The position numbers and the translations under genes were made by a program. Of a stretch of 64,000 nt of DNA, positions 33,752 through 46,400 are shown in pieces. Source of the DNA: Xestospongia muta. Lineage: Eukaryota > Porifera > Demospongiae > Haplosclerida > Petrosiidae. The notes under the pieces were generated by a model that ran no database searches, was not told the DNA's origin, and saw nothing but the letters and a program-made list of their open reading frames with translations. Every line of letters begins with the position of its first letter. Within the stretch, counting starts at the first letter, position 1. The stretch spans positions 33,305,245-33,369,244 of the forward strand of contig OY848917.1 in NCBI GenBank assembly GCA_963693285.1. Direction: 5' to 3'.

Positions 33752-34395
33752 GTAAGTATTTTAATGTTACCATAGATAAGACAGAATCACAGCTAAGTAG
33801 GAGCAGCTATGATTATCCAACCACATTTGCACTTGTCAAAGTAAGAACTCAGTCAAGACTACTAAACGTTGTTATTGCAGCCATTCTGAAAGGTACAATA
33901 AGATTAGATACTCAATAGATTTATTTGTGGTATGTCACATGACCTATAATGCCAGTACTACTGTGCTAAAATGGTATTGATAGTGTTCTCTAGTATGGTT
34001 AAACAAACTGGAGAACTTTATTAGAGTTGCAGCTGTGGAGAAATCATAAGTTAAAGTCATTTCACTTTTTGTAGTGGTTCTCATTAGAAACCAAAAAGTA
34101 CACAGCAAGTTACAGCTTTCATATTAATAACCTGGGGCTTTCCCTCTTTAACTTATTAGTAACATTTTAGTACAACAGCACTTTTAGTATGGTGTTGACC
34201 AGCACTGATAGGATTACAGCAGGATAGTGGAAGATTGTTTTCATGAATAGTATCTTTAGGAGCATTTGTAAATGGAAATTTTCACAAATTTCCTATAACT
34301 CTCATCATAATACAGTACAATTTATAAGTTTGCAAAATTCACTAAATATTTTGTAGTGAACAATAGTAATGCATTGATATTTATTTTGATCATTA

Positions 34396-34453
34396 GTTGG
34401 AGGGTTTGATACTTGCAATGTGTACTGCTATGGTTTTGTATTACCTTGTGTTA
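34396..34453 (+). CDS. Weak candidate exon
   Basis: Between a CATTAG acceptor and a GTAAGA donor, one frame reads GGFDTCNVYCYGFVLPCVR. The phase does not fit the exon ending at 33751, so at least one exon is missing or this is chance. Confidence 0.2.
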
Positions 34454-34689
34454 GAGTAAGAAATACTTAAGTATGTGTGATTGCTGTTAGGGATGAGATA
34501 TAATGCTGCTAGGTATGGGTTTAGTTTATAAAAGTTCTACATCTAAATCTAAGGCTAAGCTGTACAAGCATAGGGACTAGCATGTATAATGTCATTGTCA
34601 GATGTTGTTTCATTCTATTTCTAAACCCTTGGCAAACCCAATGAGATCTACAAGTGTATGTTACTATTTTAAGGACAAAGTGGGTGGAC

Positions 34690-36700
34690 CAAGTACTAGT
34701 CCTTAATGCAGCAAACGCTGTCAAGTTTCCAATAGGTCAGTTTCCATTTGTATTATCCGTTGATATTGTTATTCATTTAGTGTGTCACTTTAACTTAGGA
34801 ACTCTCTTTTAAACACATTCTCAATCACTCAAGGCAGCTACTTCCAAATCTCTGATAAGTAGGTTGTGTGTGTTATTTATCTATCATTGACATACTTATC
34901 TGTAGTCTTTGTTTCCCTTCAAATGGCAAGTAAATCAGTTCCTCTTAGTGGGTGTGTACTTTATTCATCAAGTTTATGCATGTCAGTTCACAATCTTGTT
35001 CTGCTTGATCTCAAAAACATAAAACTTGGACTTTCACGAACTCAGAATGGGTGTGTAAGTGGTTGAGTGTGGATTGTCTTTGAGACAAGGAGCAGAAGAG
35101 TACTAACAACCAGAAATAAAACACAGATTACAGCCTTGCATTATGTAACACCACTAGATATTGCATGCCACCCTTTATAATATTTGACCAAAAGTGCTTA
35201 AAACAAGCAATGGTTGACAGAGAATGTATGGTATCTCAGACTCAGGGTGGATCAGTAGTGAACTATTTGATTTATGGTTTGTCCATTTTTTTGTCCCATG
35301 CTCCAGCTACATGACCAATTCTACTTCTACTTGATGGTCATTCTTCATACTATAATCCTTCAGTAATCAATAGGCGACAGAAGAGAAAGTGATCATTTCT
35401 GTCTATCCCACATTTATCACTTGAAACCTAACCTCTAGATAAAGTCATAAAGGTCCATTTGGACCATTGAAGTCTTCATGGAGGTAAATATAATTCCTCT
35501 TAAGTCTAGCACCTTTTCAACTAGTATCAATGAAGATATTGTTATATTACATTGCAATTAGGTTGCTCATTCTTTACGATACTAGAAGAGCTTAAGAACA
35601 GTTTAAATAAAGCTATACTGTTAATTAATTCAATTAGTATATATACCACATCAGGTGCTGCAGGAATCTCTAAGTCTCCAATAGGTCTGTTTGTCTGGGT
35701 TTTTTTATATTATTTATTGGTATAATGATCTAGCCTCTAGTACGCAGTCTCAGACACATTCCCAATCTCAAAGGCAACCACTTTCAACTCTCCAATAGGT
35801 CAGTGTACCTGTTATCTTTTCTATTATTCATTGGTATAATAATCTAGCCTCTAGTACTCAGTCTCGGACATCAGGTGCTGCAGGAATCTCCAAGTCTCCA
35901 ATAGGTTAGTTTGTCTGTTATCATTTATAACATTCATTGGTATAATAATTTAGCATCTAGTACTCAGCCTCAGACACATTCTCAATCTCAAAAGGCAACC
36001 ACTGTCAAGTCTCCAATAGGTCAGTTTGACTGTTATCTTTTATATTATTCATTGGTATAATAATCTAGCCTCTAGTACTCAGTCTCGGACATCAGGTGCT
36101 GCAGGAATCTCCAAGTCTCCAATAGGTTAGTTTGTCTGTTATCATTTATAACATTCATTGGTATAATAATTTAGCATCTAGTACTCAGCCTCAGACACAT
36201 TCTCAATCTCAAAAGGCAACCACTGTCAAGTCTCCAATAGGTCAGTTTGACTGTTATCTTTTATATTATTCATTGGTATAATAATCTAGCCTCTAGTACT
36301 CAGTCTCGGACATCAGGTGCTGCAGGAATCTCCAAGTCTCCAATAGGTTAGTTTGTCTGTTATCATTTATAACATTCATTGGTATAATAATTTAGCATCT
36401 AGTACTCAGTCCCAGAAACATTCTCAATGTCAAAATGCAACCACTGTCAAGTCTCCAAAAGGTCCGTTTGTCTGTTATCTTTTATAATTATTCATTGGTA
36501 TATTAACTAGCCTTTAGTACTCAGCCTCGGAGACGTTCTCAGTCTCAAAAGGCAACCACAGTCAACTCTTCAATAGGTCGGTTTATTTGTTATCTTTTAT
36601 ATTAATTATTGGTATAATTATGTAGCCTCTAGTACTCAGTCTCGGACACATTCTCAGTCTCAGACATGTTCTCAATTTCAAAAAGCAAACACTGTATAGT
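34690..36700 (+). repeat. Repeat cluster with exon-like units
   Basis: Units contain a short segment ending AAGTCTCCAATAG, preceded by an acceptor-like TCTAGTACTCAG and followed by a donor-like GTYAGTTTG. Two segment types (43 and about 52 nt) alternate, giving a period of about 220 bp from 35650 to 36400; degenerate copies occur at about 34700 and 34830. The common frame would end SPI(G), but the two types do not concatenate in one frame with the obvious splice sites. Either a repeat-built exon set of the candidate gene or a minisatellite. Confidence 0.6.
34880..35640. other. Region without recognised features
   Basis: No domain or repeat seen between the degenerate and the regular exon-like units. 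Confidence 0.4.
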
Positions 36701-36719
36701 CACCAAAATGTTACCAATT

Positions 36720-37310
36720 GTGAAAAAATTATTTAAATTTGTTTTTGTATTATAACTCGTGGTAGTCGATATTATACATATATGATAGTCAATGTCAGTG
36801 GTTATATTAGTTTATATGTCTACTATGATCATTGATAGTTTCTATACAAAGTGAAGTAGACATTACTGTTGTGTACAATGTAAACCAAATAAACAAATGA
36901 TCTTGTACATGTAGATAGTCCCCCTAGTATGTTTATATTTTGAAAAATCACATTTATTCTAACAAAATGGAAAAACTATTTACAAAATTATATAGAAAAC
37001 ATAACATGATAGAGATCAAACAGTAAATGTTTTGTGATAAGTTTTATTTGACATTATATTAGATGGGTTGTTGGTATAAATCCATGTCTGTAGTATCTCT
37101 ATTTGTATAAATGTAGGTCTGAAGTTTCTTGTTAACTTGAGCGTGTCTTCATATTGAGGATTTCTGTTTATTGGTTATATTGTACTATGAGATATCTCTA
37201 AGTCTTCTCTGATCTGTCTCCATTTGTATTTAATGGGAGCAAGGTCTTGTTGAAGTTTCTTAGGATGTGTTTCTAAGTATAAAATAAAATACTGTAAACA
37301 AGTAATTAAC
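36720..37310. other. Region without recognised features
   Basis: AT-rich spacer between two repeat clusters. Confidence 0.4.
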
Positions 37311-37324
37311 ATTCAATATAATAT

Positions 37325-37645
37325 TCATAGATCTTGTGACTAGTAATAAACATATATGAACACCCATAGTGACTATGAATACATAATAATATACATAATA
37401 TGATAAACAAACTAGATATTGTAATATGGACACCTACAGTCACTATAATTATATGAACACCCATAGTGACTATGAATATATAATAATATACATGATGTGA
37501 TAAACAAACTAGATATTGTAATATGGACACCTGCAGTCACTATAATTATATGAACACCCATAGAGACTATGAATATATAATAATATACATGATATGATAA
37601 ACAGACTAGATATTGTAATATGGACACCTACAGTCACTATGAATA
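37325..37645. repeat. 97-bp tandem repeat, about 3.3 copies
   Basis: ACTAGATATTGTAATATGG recurs at 37411, 37508 and 37605. Copies differ by a few bases. Minus-strand open frames through it are repeat artefacts. Confidence 0.85.
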
Positions 37646-37649
37646 TGTA

Positions 37650-38093
37650 CTAAGATCAATGATGAGATAACATATTGTAACTGGTACTTACATTTTTTCA
37701 TGGGGTGTGGTTACTAAATATGTCATGTGTTCTAGTTGAGTGTTTATAATACATGATATGTGGATTACATGTTTATAAGAAAGTCTGAATTAGTGAAACT
37801 GGTAAGAAATAGGAGTATTGTAGAAAGACATGACTGGACACACTTGATAGTCTCACATGACCACATATTGAAATGTATTTCTCCCATACATCTATTCATG
37901 CATTGAATTAAAACATCTAGGAAAACCACACCCAACTAGAGTTTTAATTTTATAGTTTGGCTTGTTATTCATGCAAACATTTGACAATTTGAATCACTTG
38001 ATTTTAACCAACTATATGGTATATTGTAATGTGTACCCTAATTCACTAAAGACTAGTTCACATTATAACATTCAAACAAGTCTCATGTACAAG
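37650..38093. other. Region without recognised features
   Basis: Lies directly left of the part of the left arm that can be matched. It may also belong to the arm, because the partner sequence lies beyond the window. Confidence 0.4.
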
Positions 38094-39120
38094 TGTTACA
38101 GCTCATAATGCAACATTGCCAATGCTAAAATATAACAATTAACCTTAATTTTGACTCCACCCACAGTTATCAAGCACATAGACAGCAGTAAAAAGGAGTC
38201 AATGGTTCTGTGTCTGGCACTGAGAAAGGAGTGAAGAAAAAGAAAGAAGCTTATGGGTGTGTCCTAAACTTCGCTTCTCTTAGACAGTATCCAATTGGTT
38301 TGATGCAACTCAAGCAAAGTATCAATAGAACTCTAGTCTATTCTACTATTGTGTCAAGTGTTATGTTTATACATTGATGTAGAAGGTTCTGTGCCATGTT
38401 GTGAACTAGTCTTAACACTAATTATAATAACTGACTTCTTTATAACTCCTTATCTTAAAAATTATCTCAGTGTCAGGCCTTCCTTTGTTGTGGTGAGTGT
38501 GTCAGTAGTCCTATCTAGTCTGTTAGGAGGTGTGTCTACCCTCTTAACTTGTCCCTTTAGCTGATAGACTAAGAACGTTCAGAGAAAATGAGTGGATGGA
38601 TGGAGACAATGATGATATGAGAGATGAATGATCTAAAGGAGATCAATATAACTTAAGAGAACATTAAACTGTGGTAATTATTTTGGTAAATTTGGTAGGA
38701 CAAAACATTGTCAAGTAGATATAAGACAGACTTTGTTTATATTGACAATCTATATTATTACTAGTAGTAATATGTCAATACACAAGGTCATATATATGTA
38801 TATGTATATCTTACCTTGTGAACTATTAACTGGTAGATATACTGATGTATCTAGTAATGACTCCTCTCCATATAATCATGATATAGTCTCTTTCATTGAT
38901 ATTATTGTCTCTGTAACTATTTATAACTAGTAGTGAGTTGTTTCTAATAATCATATAGTTGGACTGGTTTAACTAGAAGGATATTATAACACATTAATAA
39001 TAATTACTATATATACGGTAATGTAATCCTTTACTGTATAGCTCAGTTACTATTAGTAATAGTGCTTTTAGTATGATATTGTTTACAAATTCCCTCATTG
39101 GCAGGTTTATATAATACATA

Positions 39121-39802
39121 CATAGGCGTAGGAATGATTTTATGACTGGGGGGGCACAGTTGGCGAAGTAAAAGGTGTGTAATAATCATTAAATGGTAAT
39201 TTTTAATAACATTAGCTATGAATATGTTGTGTGAACCTTTCATGTGCCTTCTTCCAATTATCAAAACCACTAGTTACAACGCATCCTCTTTTTTAACCAA
39301 ACTCAAGCCCTTCCTCACACAATAACGACAAAACACAAAATGATCGAGCTCTTGTAGTACAAAGGGTTATCCAAGGATAAGTTACATACCAATTTGGAGA
39401 AAAAACACGACTTTTTGGCCTTGCCTCCGACAAGTCCGTTCGATGGTGCTTGAATCCTTTGGCTGAAACGGAATGAGTCCTTGCTCGTCACAAACATTTG
39501 CGCAACACTCAGAGGTGCACACAATCTCTTTGTCTGTGACAATGTGCATGTCTTCCTAATCTGAGTTGTCTTCATGGTGGCTTGTATCAATGGGTCTAAC
39601 TGGGTAGTTGTATCAAAGGAAAGCGTAGTTTGCTTTAATTTCTTGATTGGCGGAGGAGCAGACATAGCAATACTAGTTGGTTTAGCAGATAATAGCAATA
39701 TTACACTTTACACTTGCACGTGTAACTTGGGTGTGGCCCACCATGAAATTTTGGGGGGGGGGGGGCACATGCCCCCAGTGTCCCCTGGTTCCTACACCTA
39801 TG
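39121..39802 (-). mobile_element. Short hAT-like element with TTF-finger gene fragment, left arm
   Basis: Imperfect inverted ends CATAGGCGTAGGAA and TTCCTACACCTATG, followed inside by G-rich tracts (13 G near 39755). The minus strand encodes the start of a ZMYM/hAT-type protein (39315-39698, with QTTLSFDTTTQLDP), then in another frame GFDNWKKAHERFTQHI, part of the TTF zinc finger. The DUF4371 core and dimerisation domain are missing, so it is non-autonomous. No 8-bp target duplication was found. Confidence 0.65.
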
Positions 39803-41141
39803 CATATTGACCTCTGAACTGTGATACATGTGACTGTAAATATGAAAATAGTACCTAATACACACAAAAAAGATTTAAACGAATGCTTGCATATGAAGTT
39901 ATTAAAATTTAGTACTTAAGAAGTTCAATGACTGTCTTTATACAGATTCCATTGACTTTAGCTCAAGATAGACACATAGCAATTGTTTCTACGCAAGCAT
40001 TAGTTCAAAATTCATTTGCATATTTGGTACTATTTTCATATTTATAGTCACATATATAACACATATATCATACTTCAAAAGTCTACACACATTGTATATA
40101 TAAACTTGATGACAAGGGAATGTATTGTACAAGGACCCAAGGGCAAAATACTGAGTTGGCAAGTTTATCAACTATTAAACAGCTTTTATAATAAGATTAA
40201 ATACAACCAGTTTACCTTAATTGTCAACAAGAGGATTGACTATCTCATCATATTACTTCTCTATATTGAAAAAGACATGTACTTTAACAGACAAAGAACA
40301 GATCTAAAAATGGAAGTGAATAAAAAAGTGAAAGAAGTATCTGACAAGACAAAGGAACGAACATACTCTTAGTGATATTGAGGTAGGATACATACATTTA
40401 CTATATTACATATGGTATCAATAAATTCATTAAGATAATACTTCTTGGTCAGTGAGAATAAATTGGATTATGAACTGAAAACTCAGAGCAGATGACGTCA
40501 TTATTCAGTTATTGTATTAAGTGGCACATGTACTATTGTCATATACTCAGTCAAGTGTACACAAGGTTCATATATCAATGTTACTTGCTCTTTATATATA
40601 AATACATAATGTGATCAATTACTGGACCAGGTAAAAAGTATGAGACACAACTTTGATTTGTAGAAAGACAAGATGGAAGAGAAAAATGATTTGAAGCAAT
40701 TTATTTACTCCATTTTTGTGTTCATTTACTGTATGTATTCAATGTACATTCTAGACATGTCAATGATAATGTAAAGGGAGACATCAGAGAAAGACTTGAT
40801 GGAATCAAAGAAGCACACATTGTATAACAATATTTACATACTCTAGAAATAGAACCAGACATTATTATAAACACAACACTGACCCCACCCACTCTTAGCA
40901 GGGGCAGCACAACAGGTATGGCGAGAGCCGTACCACATTTTAAAGTAGCATGGCAATGCCGTACCAGTTTTCCACGCTAAAATAATATTAGTAATGTGAC
41001 GTACACACGGAAGTACAAGAGGCAGGAGCAAGCGGATCATTAAACTGCATCAATTACAAATCCGACCAATTAAATTACAGGAAGCAGGTCCGATGGAAAT
41101 TCCAAAGCAGTCCAGCTATACTAAGTGATCCAGGCTAAGAC

Positions 41142-41149
41142 TATAAAAG
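41142..41149 (+). promoter_or_regulatory. TATA box of the element's small gene
   Basis: TATAAAAG lies 123 bp upstream of the ATG at 41272, inside the hAT-like element. Confidence 0.4.
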
Positions 41150-41271
41150 AACTAATGCTTATAGAGAGACAGAGTCAGAGTAGGAGAGATAGATAGAGAG
41201 TTAGTTAGTTGTCATTGGTTTTAACTATTTTAAAAGTTTTGATAAAAACAATTTCTAGTCACCTCGCGAAA

Positions 41272-41418
41272 ATGGCCAGGCAGCAGTCTCTTCTAGAAGC
41301 ATTTCATAAACATAAAAGACCACGAATTGATGATGGGCTCGATGGAAGCAGTTTAATTGATTTTAGTGATAGCTCAGACAGTGATACCGAACTTCATTGT
41401 GAGGATTTAACACATTAA
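41272..41418 (+). CDS. Short N-terminal fragment of a probable hAT transposase
   Basis: 48 codons starting MARQQSLLEAFHKHKRPRID, then an acidic serine-rich stretch (SSDSDTEL), then a stop. The basic start followed by an acidic stretch fits the N-terminus of transposase genes, but no catalytic domain follows. In the right arm the frame is cut after about 15 codons (near 60750). Probably non-functional. Confidence 0.4.
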   Translation: MARQQSLLEAFHKHKRPRIDDGLDGSSLIDFSDSSDSDTELHCEDLTH

Positions 41419-41704
41419 TCAAGACCTACCTATGTACAACTATGAAGCAGGAAAGGCTTAATCATTTAATGATGATTTACATTCATAAAGATAGAGAGAT
41501 TGACTTTAAAGAAGCCATGAAGGAGTTCGTAAATGTAAAAGGAAACAGAATGACCATTTTTGGAAAATTTTAATATACATCATTATTTGAATATTTTATG
41601 TCTTTTTTCTTAATTTTATGATACTCATATGTTTATGAATAGCCCTGAAAAAAAGTAGTTACTGCCTTCAGCCGTATACTTTTTGAATTGATGTGCTGCC
41701 TCTG

Positions 41705-43070
41705 CTTAGTCTAGCATGCCATCCCTTCACTTAGAGAGAAAGGGTCTAGGGACAAGTGCATATAGGACTCGTACAGCAAGAATGGGGATATGGATAGAGC
41801 ATTCTTGGACCTGTCATGTCTTAAGAGACAGAAAAACGCAAAATGACAGTCATGATATGCACTGGTTGTGGTCAAATAGAAACACAGTCCATCTCATACT
41901 AACTAGTGCTGGCTCTGTCATGTACTGCTTTAGAACAGAATTTATAGTCACTTCAAGACCTTTATTAGCTATCATGTGGACTAGGTGTTAGGTGAAACGA
42001 GGACCTTGTAAGTGTACAAAGCATTTCTGTGGCCTGCAAGATTTTGTAGGCTGTATGAGTCCTATAACTCCCCAGACACTTCCTCACTAAGGGGCAGCAA
42101 TGCCAGACTAACCCACCCTCACTATTTAATAATCACCTTAAATTAATTAATACACTAGACTACTACACGAAATATTAATCAAATGTTTACATACACAACA
42201 TTTAAACTTACCAAATAGTTGATTCAAACTCTTATCATGATGACCTCCTTTCACAAAACAAGACATACCTTCTCTGAGTTGAATAAGTAAGGGGTTAAAA
42301 TTTACAAACTATTAACTATTAGTATTACGACAGCTTCCGGATTTACTGTGTTGTAAGTCTCATTAGTAAATGTAGGATACTACATGTGAATGTACAGAAC
42401 TAAGTATCTACTGTATAAGTATTGGTAACGTATCCTTACTGACTATAACATCATATTTATTGACATAGATGGTGATAAAAGTTGTAATGATTCAAGCAAA
42501 TGAAAAATTAATAATTATAATAGTTTTAAATCATTAAAATGATGTCATACACTTTTCAATGATGCAGTGATAATGACACTATTCAAATAATGAAAATTAT
42601 CAAGTACATTCTCCTCAGCACAATATTATATAATATATAAAAGGTTTGTATTTTGATACAAATGGTACTCATAATTTATTGTTAAAAGACAAAATAATAC
42701 AAATGGATAAATTGATCAATTACAGATGATATAAGTGCCGTACTAAATGGATGGATAAAAAATTATAATAAGTTAATAGATGCTATGATAATGTATAGAT
42801 GGATACATGAACAATAGATAGATGAATTCAATGGCTAGCATATATTTAGAGAGAGAGAGAGAGACAAATTGATTGAGTTAATAAAAGATAGGCCAAGCTA
42901 TGTCTCAATGGAAGTGTACATTATTCACAATTTTCTCAAATCTGCATGTGGAAAACTCACCTAAAAAGTAAACTCAAGCTATTAAATGTACTTTTGTTGC
43001 AAATTAAAGATATGATAACAAATGGAGTGAGTACATGGAGGTACACAAATGTAAAGATATTTATAACATT
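41705..43070. other. Inner part of the left arm, no gene recognised
   Basis: The frame 41716-41991 is open here but not in the right arm, where a different frame (60448-60678) is open on the same DNA, so neither is supported. The rest is AT-rich with a GA run at 42848-42863. Confidence 0.5.
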
Positions 43071-43082
43071 TATAATTTACAC

Positions 43083-43283
43083 AAGACCTTAGTACCATGC
43101 AAGAAAGTTGTGAAATATGCTTTTGCTGTTATCAATAGATTTTGTATCTAAGGGACTTAAACAACCATCAGTATATTCAACAACTTGTCATATATTAGTC
43201 CATGTCATATGAAGATATGAAAGAAACTATTTCATCTATTGCCCTATATATATAGATTCAAACTTCACATTCTGTACTACTAT
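43083..43283 (+). repeat. Segment A, left-arm copy
   Basis: Starts AAGACCTTAGTACCATGC and ends TTCTGTACTACTATG. Shared with 53500-53724 (same orientation) and 59130-59327 (inverted). Arm copies lack two short internal stretches that the central copy has. Confidence 0.85.
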
Positions 43284-43402
43284 GTTAGTATGGACTGTTA
43301 AATACAATGATTAGTCTATACTCAATACAAATAAAGCAAGATATAAATTAATAACATGCATGTAGCTAGTTTCATGGCCTCAGGCTCACCACTCATAAGA
43401 CA

Positions 43403-46400
43403 ATGTAAGTGTGATATATTGTAATGTAAATGTTATGTGTGTTGAATGCAATTTTTTTATCATTCTATTTCTTTTGTTACCACATTTATCGTGTTGTCAT
43501 TACTTGTCATCCGAATGTGTTCTTCACAAAATGATAGTCAGTAAGTGTGATATATTGTAAAGCAATTTCTACGTGTATCTAATGTATTTTTGTGATTTTG
43601 TTCACTCTACTGGTTTTTTACCACATTTATTGTATTGTGATTATTTGTGATCTAAATGTGTCATTTGCAATACAATAGGAAGTAAGTGATATTATAATGT
43701 ATTGTAAATTTTAAGTGTATCGAATGCAATTTTGTCCTTTTTTGCACTCTCTAATGTGTTTTGTTACCACTTTTATGGTGCTGTGATTACTTGTCATCTG
43801 AATGTGTCCTTTACAATATAATAGGTTGTAAGTGTGATATATTGTAATATAAATTCTAAGTGTATTGAATGTAATTTTGTTATTTTGTTCACTCTACTGT
43901 TTTTTTGTTACTACATTTATGGTGTTGTCATTACTTGTCTTCTGAATGTGTCCTTTATAATATAATAGCATGTAAGTGTGATATATTGTAACGTAAATTC
44001 TGTTTGTAGTGAATGTAATTTTGTCATTTTGTTCACTCTATTGTTTTTGTTACCATATTTATGGTGCTGTCATTACTTGTCATCTGAATGTGTCCTTTAC
44101 AATATAATAGCATGTAAGTGTGATATATTGTAATGTAAACTCTAAGTGTATTGAATGTAATTTTGTTATTTTGTTCACTCTACTGTTTTTGTTACCATAT
44201 TTATGGTGCTGTCATTACTTGTCATCTGAATGTGTCATTTACAATATAATAGCATGTAAGTGTGATATATTGTAATGTTAATTCTATGTGTATTGAATGT
44301 AATTTTGTCATTGTGTTCACTATCCTGTTTTTTTGTTACCAAAATTATGTTGTTGTCACAACTTCTGATCTGAATGTGTCCTTTACAATATAGTAGGAAA
44401 CAAGCAATATATAATGTATTAAAAATTTTAAGTGTATTAATTGTAATTTTGTCATTTTGCGGACTCTCTATTGTTTTTGGCTACCACTTTTATGGTGCTG
44501 TCATTACTTGTGATCTGAATTTGTCCCTTACATTATAATAGCATGTAACTATGATATAATGTAATGCAAATTCTATGTGTGTTGAATGTAATTTTGTCAT
44601 TTTGTTCACTCTACTGTTTTTGTTACCATATTTATGGTGCTGTCATTTCTTGTCATCTGAATGTGTCCTTTACAATATAATAGCATGTAAGTGTGATATA
44701 TTGTAATGTTAATTCTAAGTGTATTGAATGTAATTTTGTTATTTTGTTCACTCTACTTTTTTTGTTACCATATTTATGGTGCTGTCATTACTTGTCTTCT
44801 GAATGGGTCCTTTATCATATAATAGCAGGTAAGTGTGATATATTGTAATGTAAATTTTGTTTGTAATGAATGTAATTTTGTTATTTTGTTCACTCTACTG
44901 TTTTTGTTACCATATTTATGGTGCTGTCATTACTTGTCATCTGAATGTGTCCTTTACAATATAATAGCATGTAAGTGTGATATATTGTAATGTAAATTCT
45001 ATGTGTGTTGAATGTAATTTTGTCATTGTGTTCACTCTACTGTTTTTTTGTTACAAAAATTAAGTTGTTGTCAAACTTGTGATTTGAATGTGTCCTTTAC
45101 AATATAATAGGAAGTAAGTGTGATATATTGTAATGTAAACTCTAAGTGTATTGAATGTAATTTTGTTATTTTGTTCAGCCTACTGTTTTTGTTACCATAT
45201 TTATGGTGCTGTCATTACTTGTCATCTGAATGTGTCCTTTACAATATAATAGCATGTAAGTGTGATATATTGTAATGTAAATTCTATGTGTGTTGAATGT
45301 AATTCTGTCATTTTGTTCACTCTATTGTTTTTGTTACAACATATATGGTGCTGTCATAACTTGTCATCTGAATGTGTCCATTACAATATAATAGCATGTA
45401 AGTGTGATATATTGTAATATAAACTATAAGTGTATTGAATGTAATTTTGTTATTTTGTTCACTCTACTGTTTTTGTTACCATATTTATGGTGCTGTCATA
45501 ACTTGTCATCTGAATGTGTCCTTTACAATATAATAGGAAGTAAGTGTGATATATTGTAATGTAAATTCTAAGTGTATTGAATGTAATTTTGTTATTTTGT
45601 TCACTCTATTTTTTTGTTGCCATATTTATGGTGCTTTCATAACTTGTCATCTGAATGTGTCCTTTACAATATAATAACATGAAAGTGTGATATATTTTAA
45701 TGTTAATTCTATGTGTATTGAATGTATTTTGGTTATTTTGTTCACTCTATTGCTTTTGTTACCATATTTATGGTGTTGTCATTACTTATCATCTGAATGT
45801 GTCCTTTACAATATAATAGCATGAAAGTGTGATATATTGTAATGTAAATTCTATGTGTGTTAAATGTAATTTTGTCATTGTGTTCACTCTACTGTTTTTT
45901 TGTTACAAAATTAAGTTGTCATAACTTGTGATTTGAATGTGTCCTTTACAATATAATAGGAAGTAAGTGTGATATATTGTAATGTAAACTCTAAGTGTAT
46001 TGAATGTAATTTTGTTATTTTGTTCACTCTACTGTTTTTGTTACCATATTTATGGTGCTGTCATTACTTGTCATCTGAATGTGTCATTTACAATATAATA
46101 GCATGTAAGCGTGATATATTGTAATGTAAATTCTATGTGTGTTGAATGTAATTTTGTCATTTTGTTCACTCTACTGTTTTTTTGTTACCAAAATTATGCT
46201 GTTGTCATAACTTCTGATCTGAATGTGTCCTTTACAATATAATAGGAAGCAAGCAATATATAATGTATTAAAAATTTTAAATGTATTAATTGTAATTTTG
46301 TCATTTTGTGGACTCTCTATTGTTTTTGGCTACCACCTTTATGGTGCTGTCATTACTTGTGATCTGAATTTGTCCTTTACATTATAATAGCATGTAAGTG

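Larger units (their letters stand above)
40899..41704 (+). mobile_element. hAT-like element with CAGGGGCAGCAC ends, left arm (806 bp)
   Basis: Ends CAGGGGCAGCAC and GTGCTGCCTCTG are inverted with one or two mismatches and look like hAT termini. The flanks share CTTAG, but a perfect 8-bp duplication is not seen. It contains a TATA box (41142-41149) and a short gene at 41272. Confidence 0.55.
38094..43402 (+). repeat. Left arm of the giant inverted repeat
   Basis: Matches 59010-64000 in reverse complement along its whole length. Matched landmarks: 38733-38930 with 63171-63368; the element 39121-39802 with 62302-62980; 40722-40910 with 61197-61382; and 43381-43390 with 59022-59031. Coordinate sums drift only from about 102094 to 102412, so the arms are collinear apart from small indels, a loss of about 390 bp and a duplication of about 60 bp in the right arm. 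Divergence judged by eye is a few percent. The true left end cannot be set. Confidence 0.92.

Noticed and set aside
37306..37627. Two minus-strand open frames rich in Ile, Tyr and Cys
   Set aside because: Translations of the 97-bp tandem repeat.
38349..38564. Hydrophobic open frame that faintly recalls AI-2E-type permeases
   Set aside because: Only one or two segments, no start context, low complexity, and no supporting exons; its presence in both arms reflects the duplication.
40016..40372. 118-codon open frame also found at 61787-62089
   Set aside because: Conservation follows from the arm duplication; the right copy is shortened by a one-base deletion and no domain is visible.
41716..41991. 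91-codon open frame in the left arm
   Set aside because: Not open in the same frame in the right arm, where a different frame is open instead; no domain.
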